Shown here: positions 54,013 to 62,192 of the stretch, piece after piece | Layout: each line of letters opens with the position of its first letter | Numbering within the stretch: the stretch's first letter is position 1 | Source of the DNA: Streptomyces sp. ADI96-02 | GTDB lineage: Bacteria; Actinomycetota; Actinomycetes; Streptomycetales; Streptomycetaceae | Direction: 5' to 3' | Assembly (NCBI RefSeq): GCF_003846185.1 | Contig: NZ_ML123034.1 | Location: 998,318-1,060,691 of the forward strand | DNA: 62,374 nt | Translations under genes and position numbers: made by a program | Notes under the pieces: generated by a model | Seen by the model: only the letters and a program-made list of their open reading frames with translations | Database searches by the model: none | Told to the model about the DNA's origin: nothing

Positions 54013-55062
54013 TCATGCCAGTCCGGAGCGCTCCAGGGCGTCCGTGCCGGCGCGCAGTGCGGTGATCCGCTCCTCCAGGGTGAATCCGGCCGGGGCGAGG
54101 GTGAGCGTGGTGACTCCGGCGGCGGCGTACGCCTGCATCCGCTCGGCGATGCGCTCGACCGGGCCGAGCAGCGTCGTCTGGTCGATCAGCCGGTGCGGCA
54201 CCGCGGCGGCGGCTCCGGCCTTGTCGCCGCCCAGGTACTTGTCCTGGATCTCGGCGGCCTCCTTCTCGTATCCCATGCGCTGGGCGAGCTGGTTGTAGAA
54301 GTTCTGCTTCCGGCTGCCCATGCCGCCGACGTACAGCGCGGTGTAGGGGCGGAACATGTCGGCGAGACCGTTCACGTCGTCGCCGACGGCGAGCGGCAGC
54401 GTCGGGCAGACGTCGAAGCCGTCCATGCTCTTCCCGGCCTTCTCGCGGCCCGCGCGCAGGTGCTTGACGGCGGTGTCCTCCAGGTGGTCGGCGGAGGGGA
54501 AGATCAGCAGGGCGCCGTCGGCGATCTCGCCGGTCTGCTCCAGGTTCTTCGGGCCGATCGCGGCGATGTAGAGCGGGATGTGCTCGCGCTGCGGGTGGAC
54601 GGTGAGCTTGATCGGCTTGCCCGGCCCGTCGGGCAGCGGAAGCGTCCAGTGCTGCCCCTCGTACGCGAGGCGCTCGCGGCTCATCGCCTTGCGGACGATC
54701 TCGACGTACTCGCGGGTGCGGGCCAGCGGCTTGTCGAACTTCACGCCGTACCAGCCCTCGGAGACCTGCGGGCCGGAGACTCCGAGGCCGAGCCGGAACC
54801 GGCCGCCGGACAGCGAGTCGAGGGTGGCGGCCGTCATCGCCGTCATGGCGGGCTGCCGGGCGGGGATCTGCATGATCGCGGAGCCGATGTCGATGGACTC
54901 GGTCTGCGCCGCGACCCAGGTCAGCACGGTGGGCGCGTCCGATCCGTACGCCTCGGCGGCCCAGCAGACGTCGTAGCCGAGCCGGTCGGCCTCCTGGGCG
55001 ACGGCGAGGTTGTCGCCGTCCATTCCCGCGCCCCAGTAACCGAGATTGATGCCGAGCCGCAT
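54013..55062 (-). CDS. LLM-class F420-dependent oxidoreductase
   Basis: The 349-residue protein is a TIM-barrel luciferase-like enzyme. MRLGINLGYWG at the N-terminus and the SGGRFRLGLGVSGPQVSEGWYG stretch near residue 85 are the family marks. It likely uses reduced F420. The substrate is unknown. The ATG has a GGGGAG site, and a perfect 14-bp palindrome lies 12 bases upstream, which suggests TetR-type control. It is divergent from the aldo/keto reductase gene. Confidence 0.9.
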   Translation of the reverse strand: MRLGINLGYWGAGMDGDNLAVAQEADRLGYDVCWAAEAYGSDAPTVLTWVAAQTESIDIGSAIMQIPARQPAMTAMTAATLDSLSGGRFRLGLGVSGPQVSEGWYGVKFDKPLARTREYVEIVRKAMSRERLAYEGQHWTLPLPDGPGKPIKLTVHPQREHIPLYIAAIGPKNLEQTGEIADGALLIFPSADHLEDTAVKHLRAGREKAGKSMDGFDVCPTLPLAVGDDVNGLADMFRPYTALYVGGMGSRKQNFYNQLAQRMGYEKEAAEIQDKYLGGDKAGAAAAVPHRLIDQTTLLGPVERIAERMQAYAAAGVTTLTLAPAGFTLEERITALRAGTDALERSGLA

Positions 55063-55073
55063 AGCCGCTCCCC

Positions 55074-55087
55074 TTACTGATCAGTAA
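55074..55087. promoter_or_regulatory. 14-bp perfect palindrome TTACTGATCAGTAA
   Basis: The palindrome lies 12-25 bases before the LLM-oxidoreductase ATG, across the likely transcription start. The sequence resembles TetR-family operators. No TetR gene is in the window. Confidence 0.6.
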
Positions 55088-55200
55088 CGTCCCTTCCTCC
55101 GGACTCTAGCGCGGGCGGCGGCGATCCGGCAGGCCCACCAGGGCTCCGGTTGTCCACAGGCCCCCACCGGGCGGGGCCCCGGCCAGTAATCTCAGCGCCC

Positions 55201-56184
55201 ATGGAGCAGAGGCATCTCGGCCGCACCGGCCTTCGCGTGTCCCGGATCGGGCTCGGCACCCTGACCTGGGGCGGGGGCACGGACGAGCACGACGCCGCCG
55301 ACCAGTTGAAGGTCTTCTGGGACGCGGGCGGCACCCTGGTGGACACCGCCGACGTGTACGGCGGCGGTGAGGCCGAGTACCTGCTCGGGCGGTTCCTCGA
55401 CTCCCTGGTGCCGCGCCAGGACCTGGTCATCGCCACGAAGGCGGGCAACGTGCCCGACCCCTCCCGGCGGTTCGACGGATCGCGCGGCCACCTGCTGGCC
55501 GCGCTGGACGCCTCCCTGGAACGGCTCGGCACGGATCACGTGGACCTGTGGCAGGTCCACGCGTTCGATCCGGCGACGCCCCTGGAGGAGACCCTTCAGG
55601 CGGTGGACCTGGCCGTCTCCTCCGGACGCGTCCGCTACGCGGGAGTGTCGAACTTCTGCGGTTGGCAGCTGGCCAAGGCCGCCACCTGGCAGCTCGCCGC
55701 CCCGGGCACACGCACCCGGCTGGCCAGTACGCAGATGGAGTACTCGCTGCTCCAGCGCGGCATCGAGCGCGAGGTACTGCCCGCCGCGCTGGACCTGGGC
55801 GTCGGTCTGCTGCCCTCCTCACCCCTGGGACGCGGGGTGCTGACGGGGAAGTACCGCCAGGGCACCCCGTCGGACTCCCGAGGCGCCTCCGAGCGCTTCG
55901 CCCCGTTCGTCGAGCCCTACCTCGACGAGGCGGCGGCCCGGATCACCGACGCGGTGGCGACGGCGGCGGACGGCCTGGCGACCGGTGCGCTCCAGGTGGC
56001 GCTCGCCTGGGTCCGGGACCGGCCGGGCGTGGTCGCCCCGATCGTCGGGGCGCGCAACGCCGGTCAGCTCGCGGAGGCTTTGTCAGTGGAGGCGCTTAGT
56101 CTTCCCTACGAGATCTGCCAGGCGCTCGACGACGTGTCGGCGCCCGTGCACCGCTATCCCGACCAGGACTGGAGCACGCTGTGA
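55201..56184 (+). CDS. Aldo/keto reductase
   Basis: The 327-residue TIM-barrel enzyme has the Asp-Tyr-Lys-His tetrad in DTADVYGGG, VIATKAGNV and LWQVHAFDP. It reduces aldehydes or ketones with NADPH. The ATG opens MEQRHLGRTGLRVSRIGLG. Its stop overlaps the GTG of the next gene as GTGA, so the two are coupled, though no shared pathway is evident. Confidence 0.92.
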   Translation: MEQRHLGRTGLRVSRIGLGTLTWGGGTDEHDAADQLKVFWDAGGTLVDTADVYGGGEAEYLLGRFLDSLVPRQDLVIATKAGNVPDPSRRFDGSRGHLLAALDASLERLGTDHVDLWQVHAFDPATPLEETLQAVDLAVSSGRVRYAGVSNFCGWQLAKAATWQLAAPGTRTRLASTQMEYSLLQRGIEREVLPAALDLGVGLLPSSPLGRGVLTGKYRQGTPSDSRGASERFAPFVEPYLDEAAARITDAVATAADGLATGALQVALAWVRDRPGVVAPIVGARNAGQLAEALSVEALSLPYEICQALDDVSAPVHRYPDQDWSTL

Positions 56185-58517
56185 CTGCGCTTCCCCGAGG
56201 GGAATCGACCCCCGGCACTTCGGCCGCCGACGGCGACGGCGGCGGCGCGCCGGAGGACGCCGTGCCCCCGCCCGCCGCCCAGGCCCTTCCCGAGCGCGCC
56301 GCGGCGCCGGAGGCTCCGGACGAGCCGCAGGAGCACCGGGAGCCCGAGGTGCCGGAAGCGCCGGAAGCCGTGCGGGGTGGAGACGACGGCGCGGCGACCG
56401 GTGACGCGGCGACGGACGAGGCGTCGGCGGACGGCGGAGCGGCCGAGAGCGGGGCGGCGGACGGCGGAGCCGAGGGCGGGGCGCTCTCCGAGGCCCAGGC
56501 GGAGCTGGCGGCCCAGCGCGAGCTGCGCGAGCGGATCGAGAAGCGCAAGGCGGAGAAGGCCGCGCCCATCGCCGCCGGGACGAAGCTGAGCGGCACCGCC
56601 GCCGATCTGCTCGCGGCCGTACGGGCGGTGGAGAGCGGTGAGAAGGCGGGGACGGCGTTCTACGACTCGCCCAGCGCTCCCCCGCCGCCCCGCCGGCCCG
56701 CCCCGGCCCCGCAGAGCCGGGGCCACGCCCCGGTGGCCGCGCCCGCCGCGCCGCCCCTCTCGCCCGGGGCTGCGGACGCGGTGCGCTCGGTGCTGGCGGA
56801 GGGCGGCGCGCCCGAGGCGCTGGCCCGCCCGGCCGCCGGGACGCTGGGCGAGGGTGCCGCTGAGCTGCTGCGCGCGGACCCCTGGCAGCTGCTCGCCGTG
56901 GCGGGTGTGCGGCCCGAGCAGGCGGACGGTTTCGCCCGCGCCCTGCTGGGCTCCGCGTGCGGACCGGACGACGCGCGCAGGACTGCGGCCCTGGTCGCCT
57001 GGGTGCTGGAGCACGCGGCGCTGCGCGGCGATACGGCGCTGGACGCCTCGGCCGTCCGGTCGGCCCTCGCCGAGCGGGCCGTCGCCGACCCGGACGGGGC
57101 CGTGCGGGACGCCGTCGAGGAGGGCGTCGCGCTGGTCTTCCAGGAGGGGACCGGTCCCGCCGGGCCGGACGCCCCCGCCGAGGAGGACGTCTCGGCCGAG
57201 GGCTCCGCCGAGGCAGCCGCCGGTGAGACGGAGGAGCCGGTCCAGGTGCTGCTGGGGCTGGACCGCTACGCACTGGCCGAGGAGAGCCTGGCCGACGGTC
57301 TGGCCCGCCTCCTCACCACCTGCGAGAAGGCCGCCGGGCTGGCCGACGCGGCCACCGCAGCCCCGTCCCCCTCGGCCGCCGAGCTGATCCGCGCCGCGGC
57401 GGGCGCGGGACTCGTCGCGCACAGCGGCGGTGAGGCGGCGCGGGCGGAGCCGGCGGCCCTGATCGCGGCGGCACGGGGGCTCGGGCTGCGGGCGCTGGGG
57501 GCCACCCACAGCGAGGACGGCCGGCTCAGGCTGGCGGCGGCCACGGGAGACCCGGACGCCGCCGTCACCCTGGCCGGGCTGCTCTCCGGGACCGAGGGCC
57601 CCGGCCGCGACGAGGACGGCGCGCTCGCCCTCGATCTGCTCGTCGTGCTCGACGCCCCGCAGCTGGACGTGGAGGGGGCCGCGATCCTGGTCGAGGCGTT
57701 GGCCGACGGGACCCGGCTGGTGCTCAGCGGGGACCCCGCCGTGCTGGGCTCGGCCGGAGCCGGTCGCGTGTTCGCCGACGTGCTGGCCGCCCGCGCGTGC
57801 CCGCAGGCCGTCTCGCGCACCCCGGACCCGGGGCCGATCGGCGAGCTGGTCTCCGGCATCGGCGTCGGTGAGCTGAACGGGGTCGAGGCCCCGGGCAGGG
57901 AGGTGGTGATCGTCCCCGTGCGCGACGCGGGCGAGGCGGTCCACCGCACCGTGCAGCTGGTGGCCGACTCGGTGCCCCGGGCGTTCGGCATCCCCGCCGC
58001 CGACACCCAGGTCATCACGGTCGGACACGGCGGTCCGGCCGGTACCAGGGCGTTGAACGACGCGCTGAAGCAGCGGCTCAACCCCGGGCCGGGGCGGTTC
58101 GGCGGCTTCGATCCGGGCGACCGCGTCGTGCACGTCCCCTCGCCGGGGCGGGCGGTGCCCGGAGTGGTGCGCTCGGCCGACGCCGAGGGCCTGCACCTGG
58201 AGTGCGCGGGCGGGCCCGTCGTCGTACCGCAGGAGCGGGTGGAGTCGGCGGTGCGGCACGGCTGGGCCCTCAGCGCCCATCAGGCGGCGGGGATGCGCTG
58301 GCCCGCCGCGGTGGTCGTGCTGCCGGGCGACGCCGCGCAGGGGCTCAGCCGACCGTGGGTGTACACGGCGTTCGGCCGCGGGGAGCGGCATCTCTCCGTG
58401 GTGCACGGGGTGGACCGGGCGCTTCCGCACGCGGTGGCCGAGGTCCCGGCCCGGGAGCGGACGACCCGGCTGCGCAGGCTGCTGGAGGCGCTGGTGGCGC
58501 CGGACGCCGCGCCCTGA
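56181..58517 (+). CDS. RecD2-derived helix-hairpin-helix protein lacking Walker motifs
   Basis: The 778-residue protein starts with an acidic disordered region (about residues 1-105). A RecD2-like N-terminal/HHH region follows (about 220-380, with LLRADPWQLLAVAGVRPEQADGFA; only the pattern matters). The rest lines up with a RecD2 helicase core. Where RecD2 has Walker A it reads LVAHSGGEAAR (about 411-421), with no GKT. Where Walker B should be it reads LLVVLDAPQLD (about 486-496), with no DE. LVLSGDPAVLGSAGAGRVF (513-531), LNDALKQRLNP (625-635), WALSAHQAAG (695-704) and WVYTAFGRGERHLSVV (726-741) match later RecD2 motifs. It is probably a DNA-binding protein evolved from a helicase that no longer hydrolyses ATP. 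Confidence 0.75.
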   Translation: MTALPRGESTPGTSAADGDGGGAPEDAVPPPAAQALPERAAAPEAPDEPQEHREPEVPEAPEAVRGGDDGAATGDAATDEASADGGAAESGAADGGAEGGALSEAQAELAAQRELRERIEKRKAEKAAPIAAGTKLSGTAADLLAAVRAVESGEKAGTAFYDSPSAPPPPRRPAPAPQSRGHAPVAAPAAPPLSPGAADAVRSVLAEGGAPEALARPAAGTLGEGAAELLRADPWQLLAVAGVRPEQADGFARALLGSACGPDDARRTAALVAWVLEHAALRGDTALDASAVRSALAERAVADPDGAVRDAVEEGVALVFQEGTGPAGPDAPAEEDVSAEGSAEAAAGETEEPVQVLLGLDRYALAEESLADGLARLLTTCEKAAGLADAATAAPSPSAAELIRAAAGAGLVAHSGGEAARAEPAALIAAARGLGLRALGATHSEDGRLRLAAATGDPDAAVTLAGLLSGTEGPGRDEDGALALDLLVVLDAPQLDVEGAAILVEALADGTRLVLSGDPAVLGSAGAGRVFADVLAARACPQAVSRTPDPGPIGELVSGIGVGELNGVEAPGREVVIVPVRDAGEAVHRTVQLVADSVPRAFGIPAADTQVITVGHGGPAGTRALNDALKQRLNPGPGRFGGFDPGDRVVHVPSPGRAVPGVVRSADAEGLHLECAGGPVVVPQERVESAVRHGWALSAHQAAGMRWPAAVVVLPGDAAQGLSRPWVYTAFGRGERHLSVVHGVDRALPHAVAEVPARERTTRLRRLLEALVAPDAAP

Positions 58518-58532
58518 GCCCCGCGGCCGGAA

Positions 58533-58579
58533 GGACGGCGGGACCCGGGCGCGTGCGCCGCACCCGGGTCCCGCCGTCC
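58533..58579. terminator. Strong bidirectional terminator
   Basis: A perfect 17-bp stem (58533-58549 with 58563-58579) with a 13-base loop lies between the RecD2-like gene and the convergent gene at 58589. Confidence 0.85.
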
Positions 58580-58588
58580 CGCCGCTGG

Positions 58589-59248
58589 TCAGCCGCCGTC
58601 CGCCAGCCGTTCGTCGGCGTCCTCGTCGGCCTCCTCGTCGAAGACCGCGCTGACGTCGAAGCGGCACACCACCCGCTCGGGGTCGGCGTCCTCGAAGGGC
58701 GCTCCGAGCCATTCACCGGGCTCCGCCAGAGCGTCCCCGGCCGAGACCCAGAGGGTGGAGTCGCCCTCCTCCAGCCCGAATTCCTTGTGCCGCGAGGCGA
58801 TCTCGTCCGGCTCGTACTCCCCGAAGAGCATCCCGAGCGCCGCGTGGACGCTGCCGCCGACCACCGCGGAGGTGGAGCCCTCGATACCCGGCCCGCCGTC
58901 GAGGTCGGCGAGCCGCTGGGCCTGGGCGAGCAGGCGCTGCGGTTCCACGACGGCGTAGTCGCGCCGGATCAGCACACTGAGCGCGCTGGGCTCCGCCGGG
59001 CCGGCGTAGGGCGGCAGGGAGTCGTCGGCGCCGGGAATCTCGAAGGGGGTGACCTCGTCGTAGCGGTCGTAGAGGAGTTCGTCGTAGACCTCGGCCGCAG
59101 CGGCCAGTGAGTTGAAGACTTCGTAGACGGCGGGATCGTCGTCCCCGGTACGCCGTTCGACCGCGTCGAGGTGACGGTCGATCGCGGCTTTGACCGCTTC
59201 GGCGGCGGCACGTACCTCGGCAGCGGTGGGCTGCGCAGCATCAGACAT
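58589..59248 (-). CDS. Conserved protein of unknown function
   Basis: I do not recognise this 219-residue acidic protein by domain. It begins MSDAAQPTAAEVRAAAEAVK, has a helical N-terminal half with FNSLAAAAEVYDELLYDRYDE and a C-terminal half with VSAGDALAEPGEWLGAPFED, and ends in an Asp/Glu-rich tail. The ATG is 7 bases after TAGCGT with no ribosome site, so the message may be leaderless. It is divergent from a DUF5703 gene, as in other Streptomyces as I recall. Confidence 0.65.
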   Translation of the reverse strand: MSDAAQPTAAEVRAAAEAVKAAIDRHLDAVERRTGDDDPAVYEVFNSLAAAAEVYDELLYDRYDEVTPFEIPGADDSLPPYAGPAEPSALSVLIRRDYAVVEPQRLLAQAQRLADLDGGPGIEGSTSAVVGGSVHAALGMLFGEYEPDEIASRHKEFGLEEGDSTLWVSAGDALAEPGEWLGAPFEDADPERVVCRFDVSAVFDEEADEDADERLADGG

Positions 59249-59295
59249 AGTGCAGACGCTATCCGTACCGGGGCTCTGCCCGCACAATAGATGCG

Positions 59296-59484
59296 ATGCC
59301 GGAATACGAATTCATCGACGTGTACGTGCCGCGCGGGGTGTCCCGCAAGGAAGCGGCCCGACTCCTGACCGACCACGCCGAGTACGGGCACTGGGAGCTG
59401 GACCGCCTGACGCTGCGCCTCGACGGCAGCAGGAGAGTGCGGCTGCGCCGGCGGATCATCCGCCAGCTTCGAGCCACCTGGTGA
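59296..59484 (+). CDS. DUF5703 family small protein
   Basis: The 62-residue basic protein MPEYEFIDVYVPRGVSRKEA matches DUF5703 as I know it. The second half is rich in Arg (RVRLRRRIIRQLRATW). Function is unknown. It lies 47 bases from the divergent gene. Confidence 0.75.
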   Translation: MPEYEFIDVYVPRGVSRKEAARLLTDHAEYGHWELDRLTLRLDGSRRVRLRRRIIRQLRATW

Positions 59485-59488
59485 CGGG

Positions 59489-59518
59489 GAGCGGGCCCCG
59501 CGGTCGCGGAGCCCGCTC
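59489..59518. terminator. Terminator between DUF5703 gene and chpC
   Basis: GAGCGGGC (59489-59496) pairs with GCCCGCTC (59511-59518) in the 61-base gap between convergent genes. Confidence 0.5.
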
Positions 59519-59545
59519 GTCTTCGTCCTGCTGCGGGCGCTCGGG

Positions 59546-60346
59546 TCAGGCCGCGCTGCGCGAACGGCGGTAGAGCACCGATCCCATACCGGCCAGCAGC
59601 ATCCCGGCGCCGGCTGGGATGAGCAGGTCGAGCCCGCCCGCACCGGTCTGCGCGAGCTGCTGCTCGGGCACGGTCCGGGGCTCGGGCCGGTTCGGCTCGG
59701 GCGGCTGGTCGACCGGCGGGATGACCGGCTTCTCCGGCGTGACGGGCGGCACCACCGGCACCTCGGGCGGCGGGGGCGTCACCTCGGCGTCGTTGGCGCA
59801 GTCGTTGCCGAAGGCGGGGTTCAGCAGGCCGCCGATGGTGACGCTGTTCCCGCAGACGTTCACGGGCACGTCGATGGGCACGGCGACGTTGTTGCCGGAG
59901 AGGATGCCGGGCGAACCCTGAGCGATCCCTTGCGCGGAGGCGCCGGGGGTGCCGGAGTCGCTGGTGGCGCCGGTGGCGCGGTGGCGTCCCGTTCCGGCCG
60001 CGGAGCGCCCGTCCGTCGCCGACACGTTCCCGGCGTGCGCGCCGTTGCCGGAGCCGCTGTCGGCGGTGCGGTGCTCCGCCGCGGACCCCCGCGCCGCATC
60101 TGCTGATCCGTTTCCGCAGTTGTTTCCGCTCGTCGGGTTGAGCAGTCCGCCGACGCTGACGGAGTTGCCGCAGACGTTGACCGGCACGTCGATCGGGATC
60201 TGGACCGAGTTGCCGGACAGCAAGCCCGGCGAGCCGGCCGCGGCGCCGGCCGCCCCGGCGTCGGCGTGGGCGTAGCCGCCGCCGAGCGCCAGTACCCCGC
60301 CCGCCGCCGCCATGGTGATCAGGCCTTTACGAGTGACCTGTCGCAT
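59546..60346 (-). CDS. chpC: Long chaplin ChpC with sortase signal
   Basis: The 266-residue secreted protein has a signal peptide (residues 1-28), two chaplin domains (about 35-76 and 138-180, each with VPVNVCGNSV, GGLLNP and two Cys), a Ser/Gly-rich linker and a Pro-rich cell-wall region. It ends in LAQTG, the sortase-E type sorting signal, followed by a membrane helix and Arg-rich tail. It would be anchored to the wall of aerial hyphae and help form the hydrophobic sheath. It is next to chpH, as chpC and chpH are adjacent in S. coelicolor. The name is assigned from domain count, LAxTG and this adjacency. Confidence 0.88.
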   Translation of the reverse strand: MRQVTRKGLITMAAAGGVLALGGGYAHADAGAAGAAAGSPGLLSGNSVQIPIDVPVNVCGNSVSVGGLLNPTSGNNCGNGSADAARGSAAEHRTADSGSGNGAHAGNVSATDGRSAAGTGRHRATGATSDSGTPGASAQGIAQGSPGILSGNNVAVPIDVPVNVCGNSVTIGGLLNPAFGNDCANDAEVTPPPPEVPVVPPVTPEKPVIPPVDQPPEPNRPEPRTVPEQQLAQTGAGGLDLLIPAGAGMLLAGMGSVLYRRSRSAA

Positions 60347-60416
60347 AGGTTCGTTTCCTGCCTTCTGCCTTTCGAAAAACCCCCGGACATGACCGTGCGA
60401 GGGCCGAATGCCGAAC

Positions 60417-60449
60417 GGTCCCGGAGTGCATGGCGTGCACTCCGGGACC
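60417..60449 (-). terminator. Terminator after chpH
   Basis: A perfect 14-bp stem (60417-60430 with 60436-60449) with a 5-base loop lies about 40 bases after the chpH stop on the - strand, between chpH and chpC. Confidence 0.8.
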
Positions 60450-60485
60450 GGCCGAGCTCAAACCCTTACGGGTTGACGTTCAACG

Positions 60486-60719
60486 TCACGCGTTGACGCA
60501 GGTGTTGCCGAAGGTGGGGTTCAGCAGACCGATCACGGAGACGGTGTTGCCGCACAGGTTCACCGGGACGTGGACCGGGACCTGGATGACGTTGCCGGAG
60601 AGCACGCCGGGGCTGCCGATGGCAGCACCCTGGGCGCCCGCGTCGGCGGAGGCCATGCCCGCACCCGCGAGAACGAGGCCACCGGTAGCAGCCGCAACTG
60701 CGACGACCTTCTTGATCAT
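60486..60719 (-). CDS. chpH: Short chaplin ChpH
   Basis: The 77-residue precursor has a 26-residue signal peptide ending ASA and one chaplin domain with VPVNLCGNTVSVIGLLNPTFGNTC, whose two Cys form the conserved disulphide. Short chaplins assemble into amyloid-like fibres on aerial hyphae and spores. The ATG has a strong AGGAGGA site. Upstream are a hairpin in the leader (60740-60760) and a BldN-like promoter (60768-60795). It lies next to chpC, as in S. coelicolor. Confidence 0.92.
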   Translation of the reverse strand: MIKKVVAVAAATGGLVLAGAGMASADAGAQGAAIGSPGVLSGNVIQVPVHVPVNLCGNTVSVIGLLNPTFGNTCVNA

Positions 60720-60739
60720 TATTCCTCCTAGTTGGAAAT

Positions 60740-60760
60740 GCGGTCCCAGCCGCGGACCGC
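60740..60760 (-). other. Hairpin in the chpH leader
   Basis: GCGGTCC (60740-60746) pairs with GGACCGC (60754-60760) around 7 bases, about 20 bases upstream of the chpH start codon, between the predicted -10 element and the ribosome site. Confidence 0.5.
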
Positions 60761-60767
60761 AACCCTT

Positions 60768-60795
60768 GTAACGAGGAGGGCTGGGCGGGGCTACG
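60768..60795 (-). promoter_or_regulatory. BldN-like promoter of chpH
   Basis: On the - strand CGTAGC (60795-60790) is followed after 16 bases by CGTTAC (60773-60768). The BldN consensus I recall is CGTAAC-N16-CGTTGA. This is one mismatch in the -35 element and two in the -10 element, with the right spacing and about 50 bases from the start codon. Confidence 0.5.
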
Positions 60796-60857
60796 TGTGA
60801 ACGGGGCGTTTCACTCGTTCGGTCATCTGCGCACAGGCGGTCGAATTGCGCCGGCCG

Positions 60858-62192
60858 TCAGGAGTGGTCGATGAACCGGTCGAGCACCCGCACACCGAAC
60901 TGGAGGCCGTCGACCGGCACCCGCTCGTCGACACCGTGGAACATCCCGGCGAAGTCCAGCTCGGGCGGCAGCTTCAGCGGCGCGAAGCCGAAGCCGCGGA
61001 TGCCCAGGTCGTCGAAGGACTTGGCGTCGGTGCCGGCCGAGAGCATGTACGGCACGGCGCGGGCGATCGGGTCCTCGGCGACCAGCGCGGTCTGCATGGC
61101 GTCCACCAGCGCGCCGTCGAAGGTGGTCTCCAGCGCCTTGTCCGCGTGCACGTCCTCGCGCCGGACGTTGGGGCCGAGGATCCGGTCCAGGTCGGCGAGG
61201 AACTCCTCCTCGTACCCCGGCAGGTAGCGGCCGTCGACGTGGGCCGTCGCCTGGCCGGGGATGACGTTGACCTTGTAGCCCGCGCCGAGCTGGGTGGGGT
61301 TGGCGGTGTTCTGGAGGGAGGCGCCGATGAGCTTGGCGATGCCGCCGAGCTTGGCGAGCGTCTCGTCCATGTTCTCCGGGTCCAGCTCGGTGCCCAGCGC
61401 GTCCGAGAGCTCGTCCAGGAAGTGCCGGAGCGTCTTGGTGACGCGCACCGGGAACTTGTGCCGGCCCAGCCGCCCGACCGCCTCGGACAGCTCGGTGATG
61501 GCGTTGTCCTTGTGGATCATCGATCCGTGCCCGGCGGTGCCGTCCACGGTGAGCTTCATCCAGTGCATGCCCTTCTGGGCCGTCTCCACCAGGTACAGGC
61601 GCAGGTTCTCGTTGACGGTGAAGGAGAAGCCGCCGACCTCGCTGATCGCCTCGGTGACGCCCTCGAAGAGCTCGGGGTGGTGGTCCACGAGGTAGCGGGC
61701 CCCGTAGGTGCCGCCGGCCTCCTCGTCGGCGAGGAAGGCGAGCACGATGTCGCGCGGGGGCTTGCGACCGGTGCGCATGCGCTCGCGGACGACGGCGAGG
61801 GTCATCGCGTCCATGTCCTTCATGTCGACCGCGCCCCGCCCCCAGACGCAGCCGTCGGCGATCTCCCCGGAGAACGGGTCGTGCGTCCAGTCCGCGGCGT
61901 TGGCCGGGACGACGTCGGTGTGCCCGTGGATGAGCAGGGCGGGGCGGGAGGGGTCCTCGCCCTCGATCCGGGCGACGGTGGAGGCCCGCCCCTTGTGGGA
62001 CTCGAAGATCCGCGGCTCCAGACCGACCTCCGCGAGCTTCTCCGCGACGTACTCGGCCGCGCGCCGCTCGCCGGGGCCGGAGTGGTCGCCGTAGTTGCTG
62101 GTGTCGATCCGGATCAGGTCGCGACAGAGGTCCACGACCTCCCTCTCGGCGTCGCCGCCGCCGACGGTCCGGCCCGTGCTGCTCTCGCTCAC
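60858..62192 (-). CDS. M20-family metallopeptidase
   Basis: The 444-residue enzyme has the M20 metal-site motifs: LLIHGHTDVVPAN, GRGAVDMKDMDA and FLADEEAGGTYGARYLV. A dimerisation domain lies in the middle (about residues 190-300), and LSAGTDAKSF is near the C-terminus. It is likely a dipeptidase or related amidohydrolase acting on short peptides. GTG 62192 (VSESSTGR) with AAGGAAGC upstream is preferred over upstream in-frame starts. The remaining 182 bases to the window end show no gene. Confidence 0.88.
   Translation of the reverse strand: MSESSTGRTVGGGDAEREVVDLCRDLIRIDTSNYGDHSGPGERRAAEYVAEKLAEVGLEPRIFESHKGRASTVARIEGEDPSRPALLIHGHTDVVPANAADWTHDPFSGEIADGCVWGRGAVDMKDMDAMTLAVVRERMRTGRKPPRDIVLAFLADEEAGGTYGARYLVDHHPELFEGVTEAISEVGGFSFTVNENLRLYLVETAQKGMHWMKLTVDGTAGHGSMIHKDNAITELSEAVGRLGRHKFPVRVTKTLRHFLDELSDALGTELDPENMDETLAKLGGIAKLIGASLQNTANPTQLGAGYKVNVIPGQATAHVDGRYLPGYEEEFLADLDRILGPNVRREDVHADKALETTFDGALVDAMQTALVAEDPIARAVPYMLSAGTDAKSFDDLGIRGFGFAPLKLPPELDFAGMFHGVDERVPVDGLQFGVRVLDRFIDHS

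Noticed and set aside
56181..58517. An active RecD2 helicase
   Set aside because: Walker A and B positions lack the Lys and the Asp-Glu pair needed for ATP hydrolysis.
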